A stretch of 64,000 nt of DNA from Bacillota bacterium (GTDB lineage: Bacteria; Bacillota; JADQBR01). Under the pieces are notes generated by a model. The model was not told where the DNA came from and ran no database searches. It saw only the letters and a list, made by a program, of their open reading frames with translations. The stretch spans positions 1 to 64,000 of the forward strand of contig JADQBR010000060.1 of assembly GCA_016278515.1 (NCBI GenBank), read 5' to 3'. Below are positions 53,658 through 63,451 of this stretch, in pieces. A program made the translations under genes and the position numbers. Each line of letters starts with the position of its first letter. Position 1 is the first letter of the stretch.

Positions 53658-54983
53658 TTATTTCTTATGTGAATGGATCCCTACCGGTTTCTGGCCAACT
53701 TCTTCTTTCTTTTTTTGCCCTTCTACTTCCAAGTTAAATAAATTTTGCAATATTTCAGCATACAAATGCCCTTGGTGGGTGGTAGCATATTCCTTTAAAT
53801 TAACTATTGGATCATGCAGCAGTTGGTTTACTATAGAATTAGCCAGTGATCCAATAACCTTTTGTTCTCTTTCCGAAAGTGGTGTCAATCTATTAAATGC
53901 CCTAGCCAATTCGTTTTCTTTGATTGCATCCGCTTTATCCCTTAGGGATTTAATAGTAGGCACAACAAACAAACTACTTAGCCATTTGAAAAAACTGCCT
54001 ATTTCTTCCTCAATAATGTTTTCGGCCTCTTGAGCCTTAATCTCCCTTTCTGCCAAGTTTGCATCAACTACATGTTTGAGGCCATCTATATCGGTTAATT
54101 CTACGTTCTCCATTTCACCCACGGCAGGTTCGATATCTCTAGGTACTGCTATATCCATAAGAAATATTGGGTGGGTCAGGTTAACGGCCACTTTGGCCAT
54201 TTTCTCTGCAGTAATTACATAATCGGAAGCAGCGGTGGAACTAATGACAATATCTACGTTTTCCATATATTTAAACATGTTTTCAAAACGCACTGCCGTA
54301 CCGCCAAATTCCCCAGCAAAACAAACAGCTTTATCATATGATCTATTAGTAACAATTACTGAATCCACCCCATGATAGACCAGATGCTTTGCAGTAAGTT
54401 GACTCATTTTACCCGCACCAACAATCATAACGGTCTTACCTTTTAGGTCTTTAAAACTTTGTTTAGCAAGTTCTACAGCAGCATAGCTTATGGATACCGC
54501 ATTTTGATCAATCTTAGTTTCCGTTCTAACCCTTTTGCCTACAGTAATGGCTTGTTGGAACAAAGTATTAATAATCGGGTTTGTTGCACCATAATCCCGG
54601 CATGTTTCGTAAGCTTCCCTAACCTGGCCTAAAACCTGTGTTTCTCCTAAAACCATGGAATCTAAACCGGAAGCAACCCTAAAAATGTGACGAACAGCGT
54701 CATATAGGGTATGTACATAAAGATAGTCCCGTATTTCATTTAGAGATAAGCTGCTGGCATCACTCAAAAATTGTTTGATACCGGCCAAGCCCGTATCCAC
54801 ATCCGTAACCGCTGCGTACACTTCGGTCCGGTTACAGGTGGATAATACGGTACACCCTCGAATATGTTTTTTCCCTTTTAACTGCGCTAAGGATTCTTCT
54901 AGATTGTTGTCCGGAAAGGTTAGTTTTTCTCTAACCTCTACCGGAGCCGTTCTGTGATTTAAACCTACCGTAAGGATATACAT
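53658..54983 (-). CDS. hemA: Glutamyl-tRNA reductase
   Basis: HemA reduces glutamyl-tRNA to glutamate-1-semialdehyde, the first step of the C5 pathway. The 441-residue protein starts MYILTVGLNHRTAPVEVREK and has the catalytic cysteine in VLSTCNRTEVYA, the ASGLDSMVLGE(T)Q loop and the NADPH fold GKTVMIVGAGKMSQL. The C-terminal tail is Lys/Glu-rich. The gene overlaps the upstream sirC-like gene by 19 bases. Confidence 0.97.
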   Translation of the reverse strand: MYILTVGLNHRTAPVEVREKLTFPDNNLEESLAQLKGKKHIRGCTVLSTCNRTEVYAAVTDVDTGLAGIKQFLSDASSLSLNEIRDYLYVHTLYDAVRHIFRVASGLDSMVLGETQVLGQVREAYETCRDYGATNPIINTLFQQAITVGKRVRTETKIDQNAVSISYAAVELAKQSFKDLKGKTVMIVGAGKMSQLTAKHLVYHGVDSVIVTNRSYDKAVCFAGEFGGTAVRFENMFKYMENVDIVISSTAASDYVITAEKMAKVAVNLTHPIFLMDIAVPRDIEPAVGEMENVELTDIDGLKHVVDANLAEREIKAQEAENIIEEEIGSFFKWLSSLFVVPTIKSLRDKADAIKENELARAFNRLTPLSEREQKVIGSLANSIVNQLLHDPIVNLKEYATTHQGHLYAEILQNLFNLEVEGQKKKEEVGQKPVGIHSHKK

Positions 54984-55600
54984 TCATCAATTCGCTCCTT
55001 TACTTTTGTCTCATCCTTATCTTTTAGCAATTGCAGCAGGTCGGATTCTACCAAAGAAGCAAAGATAGCCAGACGCTGCTCAGGATCAGAGACGTTTGCT
55101 AATACTTCTTGACGCAAGTTTCCGAGAACTTCAAGAAACTCGGCATATTCAGGCCCAAAGTCTTTTCTAAACTGACGACAAAGCTTGGCTGCAAACAGAG
55201 GGCTATTTCCGTTAGTTGAAACTGCTATAGTCAAATCACCCTGTCTCACTATAGCAGGCATGATAAACGTTGACAGCTCCGCATTATCAACAACATTGAC
55301 TAGAATGTCCCTTTCGGTGCAATCCTGGGCAATCTTGTCGTTAAAATAATCATCATCTGTAGCAGAAATCACTACAAATTTTGATTGCAAATCACTAACG
55401 TGGTAATGACGATCTATCCACTCCACCATTGCCTGTTCAATCAATTCTTTTAATTCCCAAACTATTGTAGGGCTAACAACATACACTTTAGCCCCACAAT
55501 CAAGTAAAGAAAGAACCTTCCGTTTAGCCACCGTCCCTCCTCCTACTACCAGACAGTGTCTATCTTTAATATTGAGATGCAGCGGAAAAGTTCTTATCAT
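54965..55600 (-). CDS. sirC: Precorrin-2 dehydrogenase (SirC/CysG N-terminal type)
   Basis: This protein of about 211 residues oxidises precorrin-2 to sirohydrochlorin with NAD. The N-terminus FPLHLNIKDRHCLVVGGGTVA is the Rossmann signature of the family, followed by RKVLSLLDCGAKVYVVSP and the NVVDNAELSTFIMPA active-site stretch. No ferrochelatase domain is attached; that role must be elsewhere. ATG 55600 is chosen for a normal N-terminus; an upstream start would add ten charged residues. It is the first gene of the hem operon. Confidence 0.93.
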   Translation of the reverse strand: MIRTFPLHLNIKDRHCLVVGGGTVAKRKVLSLLDCGAKVYVVSPTIVWELKELIEQAMVEWIDRHYHVSDLQSKFVVISATDDDYFNDKIAQDCTERDILVNVVDNAELSTFIMPAIVRQGDLTIAVSTNGNSPLFAAKLCRQFRKDFGPEYAEFLEVLGNLRQEVLANVSDPEQRLAIFASLVESDLLQLLKDKDETKVKERIDECISLR

Positions 55601-55743
55601 ATCCTCATCCTCTTTCTTCCGAATAGACAATCTATCAGTTTGAGAAACTTATAACAATTAAATGTATTGAAATAAAGTTCGATATCAAACAACGTTTTCC
55701 TGCCTTAAATGCCTAAATAATGTTTAAAAAAACAACTTATTAG

Positions 55744-56025
55744 TCAGAATAGCAAGCTGGTACCAAAGTTATTCTTATTATACGTTCCACTTTCCATGAT
55801 ATAACTTTCAATACCGGCATTATCCAGAACTAATATTTTCCCATTGCCAATATAAGAATTACTAAGTAAATCCTCTTTAAAATTCTTAATCTGCTCCTTA
55901 GGAGTATCCAGGTACGAATCGCAAAAATATCGGTACCCTATAGCTGCGCCCACGGTAATGATTATCAATATTTCAAATACTAGAATAAAGAAAACTGCTT
56001 TTAGATTAACCTTTTTATTAGACAT
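55744..56025 (-). CDS. Small single-pass membrane protein, unknown
   Basis: The 93-residue frame has one hydrophobic helix (about 10-28, AVFFILVFEILIIITVGAA) and then a polar domain probably outside the cell. GGGGTG precedes the ATG. I recognise no family. It lies upstream of the hem operon on the same strand, 144 bases before sirC. It may be real but orphan, or a degraded remnant. Confidence 0.55.
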   Translation of the reverse strand: MSNKKVNLKAVFFILVFEILIIITVGAAIGYRYFCDSYLDTPKEQIKNFKEDLLSNSYIGNGKILVLDNAGIESYIMESGTYNKNNFGTSLLF

Positions 56026-56210
56026 GGGATCACCCCGGATAAATAGTCAATTTTTCTTTAGAAACTGCTATTACACCATATTCGTATGATACTACTTACG
56101 AAAAGGTACCATTTCATGAACCATCCCACAAGGTAAAACAGAATATTTTTGGTTATAGAAATATCCATTAAAGAAAATAGTCAGACATGACTAGTTTTTA
56201 CACAATATTA

Positions 56211-56235
56211 AAAACCACTCGCAAAGAGTGGTTTT
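56211..56235 (-). terminator. Terminator after the polyprenyl synthase gene
   Basis: AAAACCACTC and GAGTGGTTTT pair perfectly around a 5-base loop, with a T-run on the minus strand. It lies 80 bases past the stop. Confidence 0.8.
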
Positions 56236-56317
56236 TAGTGTAGACAAACCTAAACAAGCAAAGTGCAGCAATGTGTTATTAATTAACTAGCGCCGCACAT
56301 CTGTAGACATTACATTA

Positions 56318-57286
56318 CTAATAGCGTCTAATGTTTATGAAATCAGCAATTCTCTGAAGAGTTCTTTTTGTCTTTATATTTGGTAAGACATCTAACTGTT
56401 TCTTGGCTTTTTCCAAATACTTTTCAGAAATGTTAAAGGAATAATCAATAGCTTCACACCCTTTAACGATTTCAATTGCACGCAGAACAGCTGGTTGGCC
56501 CTTTCGCCGGTCTACCAGTATTTCCAACAATTCCTCACGCTTGTCACTATGTTTCAAAGCATATATAACAGGAAGGGTGACAATACCTTGTCGCAGGTCA
56601 CTGCCTACTGGCTTCCCAAGTTCAGCTTCGTCCGCAATCATGTCTAAAATATCATCAGTTATTTGGAAAGCCATACCTAAATAATAGCCGTAAAAAGTTA
56701 AGCCCTTTACTATTTCATCGGAAGCACCACTGACAATAGACCCTAACTGACAGCTGGCAGAAATGAGCAGTGCCGTTTTCCTTTTTATACGATAAAAGTA
56801 ATCTTTTAAGTGCTGCTGGGCATCGAAGGCAGTACTAATCTGCTCTATTTCCCCTTGACACATCTTTACGCTGACCTGGGAGAGAACCTGAGCCACACGC
56901 GCATCTTCATATTGTGAAATTAAAATAAGAGACTTGGCAAATAAATAATCACCTGTGTGAATGCTTACCCGATTATCCCACTGTGCACGTACCGTCGGTC
57001 TACCTCGACGAGTAAGTGATTCATCAACTACGTCATCGTGTACTAGGCTGGCCATATGTATCAGTTCCAGGGACACAGCCAATGGAAGCAGTTTATCAAG
57101 TGAATACTCGCCAAATTTTGCAGCAAGCAAAGCAAAAGCAGGACGCAATCTCTTACCGCCTGCTCTTAACAAATGGGCAGAACTGTCAGCCAATGGTTGA
57201 ATCGGTGCATCCACGTAATAGTTTAACTCTATTTCTACCAGTTTTAAATCTTTTTTTATATCCCTCAATAGGGCATGTTCAATCAT
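56318..57286 (-). CDS. Polyprenyl (probably heptaprenyl) diphosphate synthase, component II-like
   Basis: The product of about 322 residues makes the isoprenoid tail of menaquinone by chain elongation with isopentenyl diphosphate. It has GGKRLRPAFALLAAK, the first aspartate-rich motif LVHDDVVDE and the second ITDDILD, and GSDLRQGIVTLPVIYAL. HepT/IspB-type. The start is uncertain: ATG at 57286 has GGGGTGG upstream, while a GTG three codons earlier is also in frame. It lies next to the succinate dehydrogenase operon, which uses menaquinone. Confidence 0.9.
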   Translation of the reverse strand: MIEHALLRDIKKDLKLVEIELNYYVDAPIQPLADSSAHLLRAGGKRLRPAFALLAAKFGEYSLDKLLPLAVSLELIHMASLVHDDVVDESLTRRGRPTVRAQWDNRVSIHTGDYLFAKSLILISQYEDARVAQVLSQVSVKMCQGEIEQISTAFDAQQHLKDYFYRIKRKTALLISASCQLGSIVSGASDEIVKGLTFYGYYLGMAFQITDDILDMIADEAELGKPVGSDLRQGIVTLPVIYALKHSDKREELLEILVDRRKGQPAVLRAIEIVKGCEAIDYSFNISEKYLEKAKKQLDVLPNIKTKRTLQRIADFINIRRY

Positions 57287-57445
57287 CTGCTCCACCCCTG
57301 TTATCTGCTGATGAAAATGTTAATTAGCAAGTAAAGATTTGACTAATTAAATTATATTCGTGGCATGTAAGTAAATTCCTGCCTATAGGAACAAAAGCAT
57401 CTTATGCCTTTCGGCTTGAAGCAGTAATGCTTTTTCTATACATTT

Positions 57446-57481
57446 AAAAAGGCATACCGACAAACGTCGATATGCCTTTAT
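57446..57481 (-). terminator. Terminator of the sdh operon
   Basis: AAAGGCATA and TATGCCTTT pair around a 14-base loop that can itself pair (CGAC/GTCG), running into TTTTT on the minus strand, 30 bases past the sdhB stop. Confidence 0.85.
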
Positions 57482-57511
57482 ATTGCTACGCACTGACAAA
57501 AAGATATTTGC

Positions 57512-58264
57512 TTATTTGTACAACCAGCGTTTCATGCCGTAAAGAGTAGTATCCTTATTTAAATCAGCAATAGATACTGTCAGAGGTATCTCCTTCGGAC
57601 ATGCCCGGGCACAATTCTGCGCATTACCACAATCGGTAATACCGCCCACACCCATAATAGCATCTAATCGCTTTTCACGATCCATTTGACCAATTGGGTG
57701 GGCATTAAATAACCTAACCTGATTAATTGCCTGTGGCCCAATAAACGGCGACCTTTCGCTATAATTGGGACAGGATTCCAAACAGCAACCGCAGGTCATA
57801 CAGCGAGACAACTGATACGCCCACTGACGGTCTTTTTCGGGGAAACGCGGGCCACGGCCCAACTCCCAACTGCCGTCTATATTTACCCAACCCGTGATTT
57901 TTCTTAGATAATCAAACATTACCTGCCGGTCTACTTTTAAATCCCTAATAACAGGGAATTTATGCAATGGCTCTAAGACGATGGGACTTTTCTCTATTTT
58001 ATCTATCAGAGCCGAGCAAGCCTGGCGCGGCATGCCGTTAATCCGCATAGAACATGCACCGCACACTTCTTCCAGGCAATTACACTCCCACACAACCGGA
58101 TTGGTCTTCCGCCCCTCCACATTAACCGGATTTTTTCTCAATTCCATCAGAACCGAGACAACATTCATATTTGGTTTATAGGGTATCTTAAACTCTTCCC
58201 AGTAAGCAGAAGTTTCTGCTGTATCCTGGCGTTTAACCTTTAAATGAATAAACTCTCTACTCAT
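57512..58264 (-). CDS. sdhB: Succinate dehydrogenase/fumarate reductase iron-sulfur subunit
   Basis: The 250-residue electron-transfer subunit carries three clusters. The 2Fe-2S site is in ECNCLEEVCGACSMRING with a later QAC. The two C-terminal clusters use CMTCGCCLESCPN and CGNAQNCARACPKEIPL. ATG 58264 overlaps the sdhA stop by eight bases, which couples the two; a longer in-frame start lies inside sdhA. The direction of catalysis cannot be told from the sequence. Confidence 0.96.
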   Translation of the reverse strand: MSREFIHLKVKRQDTAETSAYWEEFKIPYKPNMNVVSVLMELRKNPVNVEGRKTNPVVWECNCLEEVCGACSMRINGMPRQACSALIDKIEKSPIVLEPLHKFPVIRDLKVDRQVMFDYLRKITGWVNIDGSWELGRGPRFPEKDRQWAYQLSRCMTCGCCLESCPNYSERSPFIGPQAINQVRLFNAHPIGQMDREKRLDAIMGVGGITDCGNAQNCARACPKEIPLTVSIADLNKDTTLYGMKRWLYK

Positions 58265-60020
58265 TCTTTGACGCCCCCTTATCCACATCATATTTACGTG
58301 GCCTTGGCTTAATCCATTGATTATCTATTTCTTCATACTCGAAGACCGGCCCGTCAGGAGTGTACTTAGCCTTAGTAGTCTTCATCCATTCGTCATCATT
58401 TCGATTAGGAAAGTCCGGCTTATAATGCGCACCGCGGCTTTCATCTCTATTCAATGCTCCAATGGTAATAACTCTTGCCAACTGCATCATATTCCAAAGT
58501 TGCTTTGTAAACATCAAGCCTTGGTTACCCCAAGCTGATGCATCTTGAATGTTGATGTTATGCCAACGTTCCTGCAGTTCTTGTAATTTTTCATCTGTTT
58601 GCTGAAGCTTGTCATTATATCGTACTACAGTAACATTCTCTGTCATAATGTCTCCCATTTCCTGATGGAGCTTGTATGGGTTTTCGCTTCCGTCCATTTT
58701 TATTATCTTATCATTCCATTCCTGCTGGCGTTTCAGTTCCTGTTCAAAATGTTTCTTATCAACTTCTTTTGCGCTTTTATCAAGGCCATTGATATACTCA
58801 ACAATAGCCGGGCCTGATACTGTACCGCTGTATAAGGCCGATAACAATGAATTGGCTCCTAAACGATTAGCTCCATGATACATATAATCACATTCGCCGG
58901 ATGCGAAAAGTCCAGGCACCGCCGTTTGGTGCTTGTAATCCACATGAATACCACCCATAAAATAGTGTACCGACGGAAATATCTTCATAGGAACTTTTCT
59001 CGGGTCATCACCATGAAACTTTTCATAAATTTCCATAATGCCGCCTAAACGGATATTTAAGAAGTCTGAATCCTTATGAGATAAGTCCAAATAGACCTTA
59101 TTTTCCCCATCAATACCCAAGCCCATTTCCACACACACTTTAAAAATAGCCCTTGCAGCAATATCTCTAGGAACCAAATTTCCATAAGCGGGGTACCATT
59201 CTTCTAAGAAATACCATGGCTTACCGTCTTTATAGGTCCAGACCCGGCCACCTTCGCCCCGAGCAGATTCTGACATCAATCGGTTTTTATCATCCCCAGG
59301 CATGGCAGTAGGGTGAATCTGTACAAACTCACCATTAGCATAAGATACACCTTGCTGATAAACAGCCCCAGCTGCACTGCCCGTATTAATAATCGAGTTA
59401 GTGCTTCTGCCGTAAATCATACCGGCACCGCCGGTTGCCAATAGCACGGCATCGGCGGCAAATGTGCTAATTTCCATAGTAGCCAGGTCCTGAGCGACAA
59501 TACCTCTGCACACTCCGTCATCATCAATCACTGCAGATAAAAATTCCCATTCCTCATATTTCTTCACCATACCTGCATCTTCCCATTTGCGCACCTGCTC
59601 GTCACATGCATATAGCAACTGCTGACCGGTAGTTGCTCCGGCAAAGGCCGTACGCGGGTATTTAACACCACCGAACAAGCGCAAATCCAGCAAGCCTTCC
59701 GGGGTGCGGCTAAACATAACTCCCATGCGGTCCATTGTATAAATAAGGCCCGGTGCCTTGTCACACATTTCTTTTACAGGGGTCTGGTTTGCCAAAAAGT
59801 CTCCACCGTATATTGTATCGTCAAAGTGCTCCCAAGTACTATCGTTATCTCCTTTGGTGTCCAGCGCCGCATTTATTCCGCCTTGTGCACACACAGAATG
59901 AGAACGTTTTACAGGGCAGAGAGAAAATAGGTCAACTTTCACTCCCTTTTCTGCAGCTTTCATAGTAGCCATCAATCCTGATAAACCACCACCGACTACA
60001 ATAATCCTTTTTTCAGCCAT
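58257..60020 (-). CDS. sdhA: Succinate dehydrogenase/fumarate reductase flavoprotein subunit
   Basis: The 587-residue catalytic subunit interconverts succinate and fumarate. It has the dinucleotide fold IIVVGGGLSGLMATMKAAEKG, the covalent-FAD histidine region KRSHSVCAQGGINAALD, and active-site stretches VQIHPTAMPGDD and SESARGEGGRVW. GGAGG precedes the ATG. Second gene of the sdhCAB operon. Confidence 0.97.
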   Translation of the reverse strand: MAEKRIIVVGGGLSGLMATMKAAEKGVKVDLFSLCPVKRSHSVCAQGGINAALDTKGDNDSTWEHFDDTIYGGDFLANQTPVKEMCDKAPGLIYTMDRMGVMFSRTPEGLLDLRLFGGVKYPRTAFAGATTGQQLLYACDEQVRKWEDAGMVKKYEEWEFLSAVIDDDGVCRGIVAQDLATMEISTFAADAVLLATGGAGMIYGRSTNSIINTGSAAGAVYQQGVSYANGEFVQIHPTAMPGDDKNRLMSESARGEGGRVWTYKDGKPWYFLEEWYPAYGNLVPRDIAARAIFKVCVEMGLGIDGENKVYLDLSHKDSDFLNIRLGGIMEIYEKFHGDDPRKVPMKIFPSVHYFMGGIHVDYKHQTAVPGLFASGECDYMYHGANRLGANSLLSALYSGTVSGPAIVEYINGLDKSAKEVDKKHFEQELKRQQEWNDKIIKMDGSENPYKLHQEMGDIMTENVTVVRYNDKLQQTDEKLQELQERWHNINIQDASAWGNQGLMFTKQLWNMMQLARVITIGALNRDESRGAHYKPDFPNRNDDEWMKTTKAKYTPDGPVFEYEEIDNQWIKPRPRKYDVDKGASKNE

Positions 60021-60075
60021 CTGTCAGTTAACCTCCTTAGTAGTGCGTAGTTTATTGCCTACTTTTCCACTTCTT

Positions 60076-60693
60076 CTAGAGAAATGCAAAAAGGCCTTGT
60101 AATCCCATAATTGATAATATTACAAATAAAATACCCGTAACCCAACCTAATACTTGCTGGGCCTTTACACCAACCGCAATACCCCAATTGATGAAAAACG
60201 CCCATAGCCCATTGGCAAAATGAAACGTAGCAGAAAGTAAACCAATGACATAAAACGCAAACATGCCAGGGTTACTTAAATGCTGGACCATCGTATTAAA
60301 AGTCACTTCAGTACCAAGCAGGGCGGATGAAATTCTTAACGCCCATAGATGATATAAAACAAACACCAGCGTGATCAATGCGGTTATCCTTTGTAAGTAA
60401 AACGCCCAATTTCGATAATAGGAGTATCTTAAAACATTATTTTTGGCAATATACACCACATAGAGCCCATAAAAAGCATGGAACAAGATGGGTAAAATAA
60501 TTAAGAAAACTTCAATGTACAAAACATAGCTTAGGCTCTGCAGAAACTCAATCTTTGAATTATAGGATGCTGCACCTTGTGTCGCAAACGAGTTAGTATA
60601 GAGGTGTTCCAATAAGAAAAGACCTACAGGTATTACGCCAAACAATGAATGTAGCTTACGAATAAAGAAATGGTTTTTTTCTAAAACACTCAT
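60076..60693 (-). CDS. sdhC: Succinate dehydrogenase/fumarate reductase cytochrome b subunit (five-helix, diheme type)
   Basis: This 205-residue membrane anchor has five hydrophobic helices and histidines in HSLFG, LEHLYTNSF, FHAFYGLY, LYHLW and FHFANGLW, enough for the two hemes b of type-B enzymes such as the Bacillus complex. It passes electrons to or from menaquinone. GGAAGGGGAG precedes the start. First gene of the operon. Confidence 0.95.
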   Translation of the reverse strand: MSVLEKNHFFIRKLHSLFGVIPVGLFLLEHLYTNSFATQGAASYNSKIEFLQSLSYVLYIEVFLIILPILFHAFYGLYVVYIAKNNVLRYSYYRNWAFYLQRITALITLVFVLYHLWALRISSALLGTEVTFNTMVQHLSNPGMFAFYVIGLLSATFHFANGLWAFFINWGIAVGVKAQQVLGWVTGILFVILSIMGLQGLFAFL

Positions 60694-61144
60694 AAACCTT
60701 AGCTCCCCTTCCGAAAATAGTCAAAACTAAATGATTGTCCTTGGGTAATCTCCTAAGTTAGCTTTAATCAATTCCTTCGTTTAAGATGTGATCAATTTCA
60801 ATATATCTCGCTGGTAACGATTAACCAAAAACCTCCTTCCAAATGTATGTACAATCTTTATTAAAGCATATTTAAGTTTACTAAGCAATAATTGTGCCAA
60901 TTCCTTTTATGATTGTACTAAAAAACACAATCCTTTGACACCAAACCTTATGGTCACTGCTATAATCCTTTTCAAAAAAACTGGTCATATATAACCTCTC
61001 TAAATTATACTTTTTAGAACAAGCAATTTTATAAATAGAGACAAGCCTGTCTGCAACGACAGGCTTTACCGCCTTTTGTGAAAATATTCATTAATTTTTA
61101 GCTTTTAGAAAAATTCAATAATTTAGAAGTATTGCTCTTGGCGT
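60694..61144. other. Intergenic between phoU and sdhC
   Basis: About 450 bases with no accepted gene. It should hold the sdh promoter. A 15-codon frame after GGAGG at 60781-60828 was considered and rejected. AAGCCTGTC/GACAGGCTT (61043-61051 with 61058-61066) makes a hairpin downstream of phoU that may end the pst transcript, though its T-run is poor. Confidence 0.45.
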
Positions 61145-61807
61145 TTAATTAAGATCTGTCCGTCTTCCTGTAACCATATATATTACTCGTTCCCCAATAT
61201 TTGTAGCATGATCCGAAATCCTTTCTAAGTAACGGCTGACAAAAGATAGATGTGTTGCTTGTCTAATCGTCTTAGGATCTTCCATCATATAGGTAAGCAA
61301 TTCTCGTAGTACTTGAGAGTGTAAATTATCTACTTCGTCATCTGCCTCAGCCAGAGACATGGCTAATTCTATATCTTCATTAACATAACTATCAAGGGAA
61401 GTCTTAACCATTTCCTGTGTCAATTTAGCCATTCTGGGAATATCAATCAAAGGCTTGATTAATGGCTCTTGAGCAATGATTAAAGTTGCCTTGGCAATAT
61501 CATTTGCGTAATCTGCCATTCGCTCCAGGTCTGTAATAATCTTAAATGCAACACTAATTCTACGTAAATCTTTGGCCATAGGCTGCTGGGTAGCAATCAA
61601 TTTAACACAGCGGTCTTCAATTAGAAGTTCCAGATCATCTATGGCTTCATCTCCTTCACGTACTCTTTGTGCCAGATTAGCATCTTGATCTTTTAAAGCC
61701 GTTACAGATAAATCAATTGCTTCTTCCACCATACTACCCATTCTTAAAATCTCCTGCTGCAGTTCTCTTAAATCCGCGTGAAAAGTGCGGTCTGCTGACA
61801 TATTCAT
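61145..61807 (-). CDS. phoU: Phosphate transport system regulator PhoU
   Basis: The 220-residue helical protein links the Pst importer to the PhoR sensor and restrains phosphate uptake. It has the double PhoU repeat, with EEAIDLSVTALKDQD and MADYANDIAKATL in the first half and ERISDHATNIGERVIYMVTG in the second. It starts 20 bases after pstB and ends the pst operon. Confidence 0.96.
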   Translation of the reverse strand: MNMSADRTFHADLRELQQEILRMGSMVEEAIDLSVTALKDQDANLAQRVREGDEAIDDLELLIEDRCVKLIATQQPMAKDLRRISVAFKIITDLERMADYANDIAKATLIIAQEPLIKPLIDIPRMAKLTQEMVKTSLDSYVNEDIELAMSLAEADDEVDNLHSQVLRELLTYMMEDPKTIRQATHLSFVSRYLERISDHATNIGERVIYMVTGRRTDLN

Positions 61808-61827
61808 TCACCTCACCTCTTAATATC

Positions 61828-62589
61828 TTAACCAAACCTACCGGTGATGTAATCCTCCGTTCGCTGGTCAGTAGGATTGGTAAACATCTTCTCTGTTTTA
61901 TTAAATTCAATCACTTCTCCATTAAGGAAAAATGCGGTTTCATCACTGATTCTTGCAGCTTGCTGCATATTGTGAGTAACAATTACTATAGTATAGCGCT
62001 CCTTTAACGTTTTTACCAATTCTTCTATTTTCATTGTAGAAATAGGGTCTAACGCCGAAGTAGGTTCATCCATTAACAAGACATCCGGCTCTACTGCCAG
62101 TAAACGGGCAATACATAACCGCTGCTGCTGGCCGCCGGATAATCCCAATGCGGGGCTAGTCAGTCTATTTTTAACCTCTTCCCACAGCGCCGCTTGTCTG
62201 AGACTTTTTTCCACCAACTCATCTAGTTGTTTTTTATCCTTGAGACCATGAATTCTAGGACCATATGCCACATTGTCGTAGATGGACTTGGGAAACGGGT
62301 TAGGTTTTTGAAATACCATTCCCACCTGTTTTCTTAATTCTACAACATCCACCTTTGGTCCATAAATATCTTCTCCATCAATTAACACATTACCTTTAAC
62401 AGTAGTCTCAGCAATCAGGTCATTCATACGGTTTAGCACTCTCAAAAACGTTGACTTACCGCAACCGGAGGGACCAATTAGAGCAGTAATTTGTTTTTCC
62501 TCAACACTTATGTTAATTGCTTTTAATGCATGAAATGCATCATAATACATATTTAAGTCTTTGGTAGTAATCTTAACATTATCTGTCAT
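61828..62589 (-). CDS. pstB: Phosphate ABC transporter ATPase
   Basis: The 253-residue ATPase has Walker [10 protein letters not shown], signature LSGGQQQR and Walker [13 protein letters not shown], and the PstB-specific [11 protein letters not shown] stretch. GAGGTG precedes the ATG. It drives the PstA/PstC channel encoded upstream. Confidence 0.97.
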   Translation of the reverse strand: MTDNVKITTKDLNMYYDAFHALKAINISVEEKQITALIGPSGCGKSTFLRVLNRMNDLIAETTVKGNVLIDGEDIYGPKVDVVELRKQVGMVFQKPNPFPKSIYDNVAYGPRIHGLKDKKQLDELVEKSLRQAALWEEVKNRLTSPALGLSGGQQQRLCIARLLAVEPDVLLMDEPTSALDPISTMKIEELVKTLKERYTIVIVTHNMQQAARISDETAFFLNGEVIEFNKTEKMFTNPTDQRTEDYITGRFG

Positions 62590-62599
62590 AAAATCACCT

Positions 62600-63451
62600 C
62601 TAACGAACAGCTTTACGCCGGAAATACGAACGTAAAATAACTGCGATTAAGTTCATAGAAAATACCAATATTATCAGTACCAATGCGGTACCGTAAGCCA
62701 AAGGCCGCACCTGTTCAATGGCGTGATGCTGGGTGGCCATAATATATAAATGGTAAGGCAGTGCCATAAACTGGCTGTAAACCGAATCCGGCAAAAAAGG
62801 AAGATAAAATGCTACACCTGTAAACAATATGGGCGCAGTCTCGCCCGCTGCCCGAGCCAGCCCTAAAATAACACCAGTCAAGATACCGGGGATCGCTAAG
62901 GGCAATACATTAGTCTTGATTGCCTGCCACTTTGTTGCACCTAAAGCTAATGCACCATCTCTATAAGCATTAGGTACTGTCTTTAACGCCTCCTCGCTTG
63001 CAGTAATTATTACCGGCAGTGTCAATAATCCCAGTGTCATTCCTGCAGCCATCAATGAAGTTCCCAGTCCAAATAATCGTACAAATAAAGCCACCCCAAA
63101 CAAACCAAACACTATGGAAGGTACCCCAGCCAAATTTCTAATGGATAAGCGTATCAATCTGGTCATTTTTGTTTTTACGGCATATTCATTGAGATAAATT
63201 GCTGCAAAGATCCCTAAAGGAACCGCCAATACAGCAGTAATTAAGGTGACAAAAAATGTACCTATAATTGCTGGCAGGATGCCTCCCTCTGTCATGCCGT
63301 TTTTCGGAGCAGTAGTCAAGAATTCCCAAGAAATGGCGCCTGTACCTTTGATAATAATATCACCTAGAATAACAACTAATATTAGTAAGACAAATAATGC
63401 CGCAATTCTCAGTAAAGTAAAACCCGCTAATTCCCTGCCCCTACTAGTCAT
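62600..63451 (-). CDS. pstA: Phosphate ABC transporter permease PstA
   Basis: The 283-residue permease has about six helices and the coupling loop [20 protein letters not shown]. It pairs with PstC. Its ATG shares a base with the pstC stop (TAATG), so they are co-translated. Confidence 0.96.
   Translation of the reverse strand: MTSRGRELAGFTLLRIAALFVLLILVVILGDIIIKGTGAISWEFLTTAPKNGMTEGGILPAIIGTFFVTLITAVLAVPLGIFAAIYLNEYAVKTKMTRLIRLSIRNLAGVPSIVFGLFGVALFVRLFGLGTSLMAAGMTLGLLTLPVIITASEEALKTVPNAYRDGALALGATKWQAIKTNVLPLAIPGILTGVILGLARAAGETAPILFTGVAFYLPFLPDSVYSQFMALPYHLYIMATQHHAIEQVRPLAYGTALVLIILVFSMNLIAVILRSYFRRKAVR

Noticed and set aside
60781-60828. 15-codon leader frame (TTG, MVNRYQRDILKLITS) after GGAGG upstream of sdhC
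   Set aside because: Only three bases separate GGAGG from the TTG and there is no second copy or homologue to support it.
60937-60968. TTGACA and TATAAT on the plus strand
   Set aside because: The spacer is 20 bases and no plus-strand gene follows.
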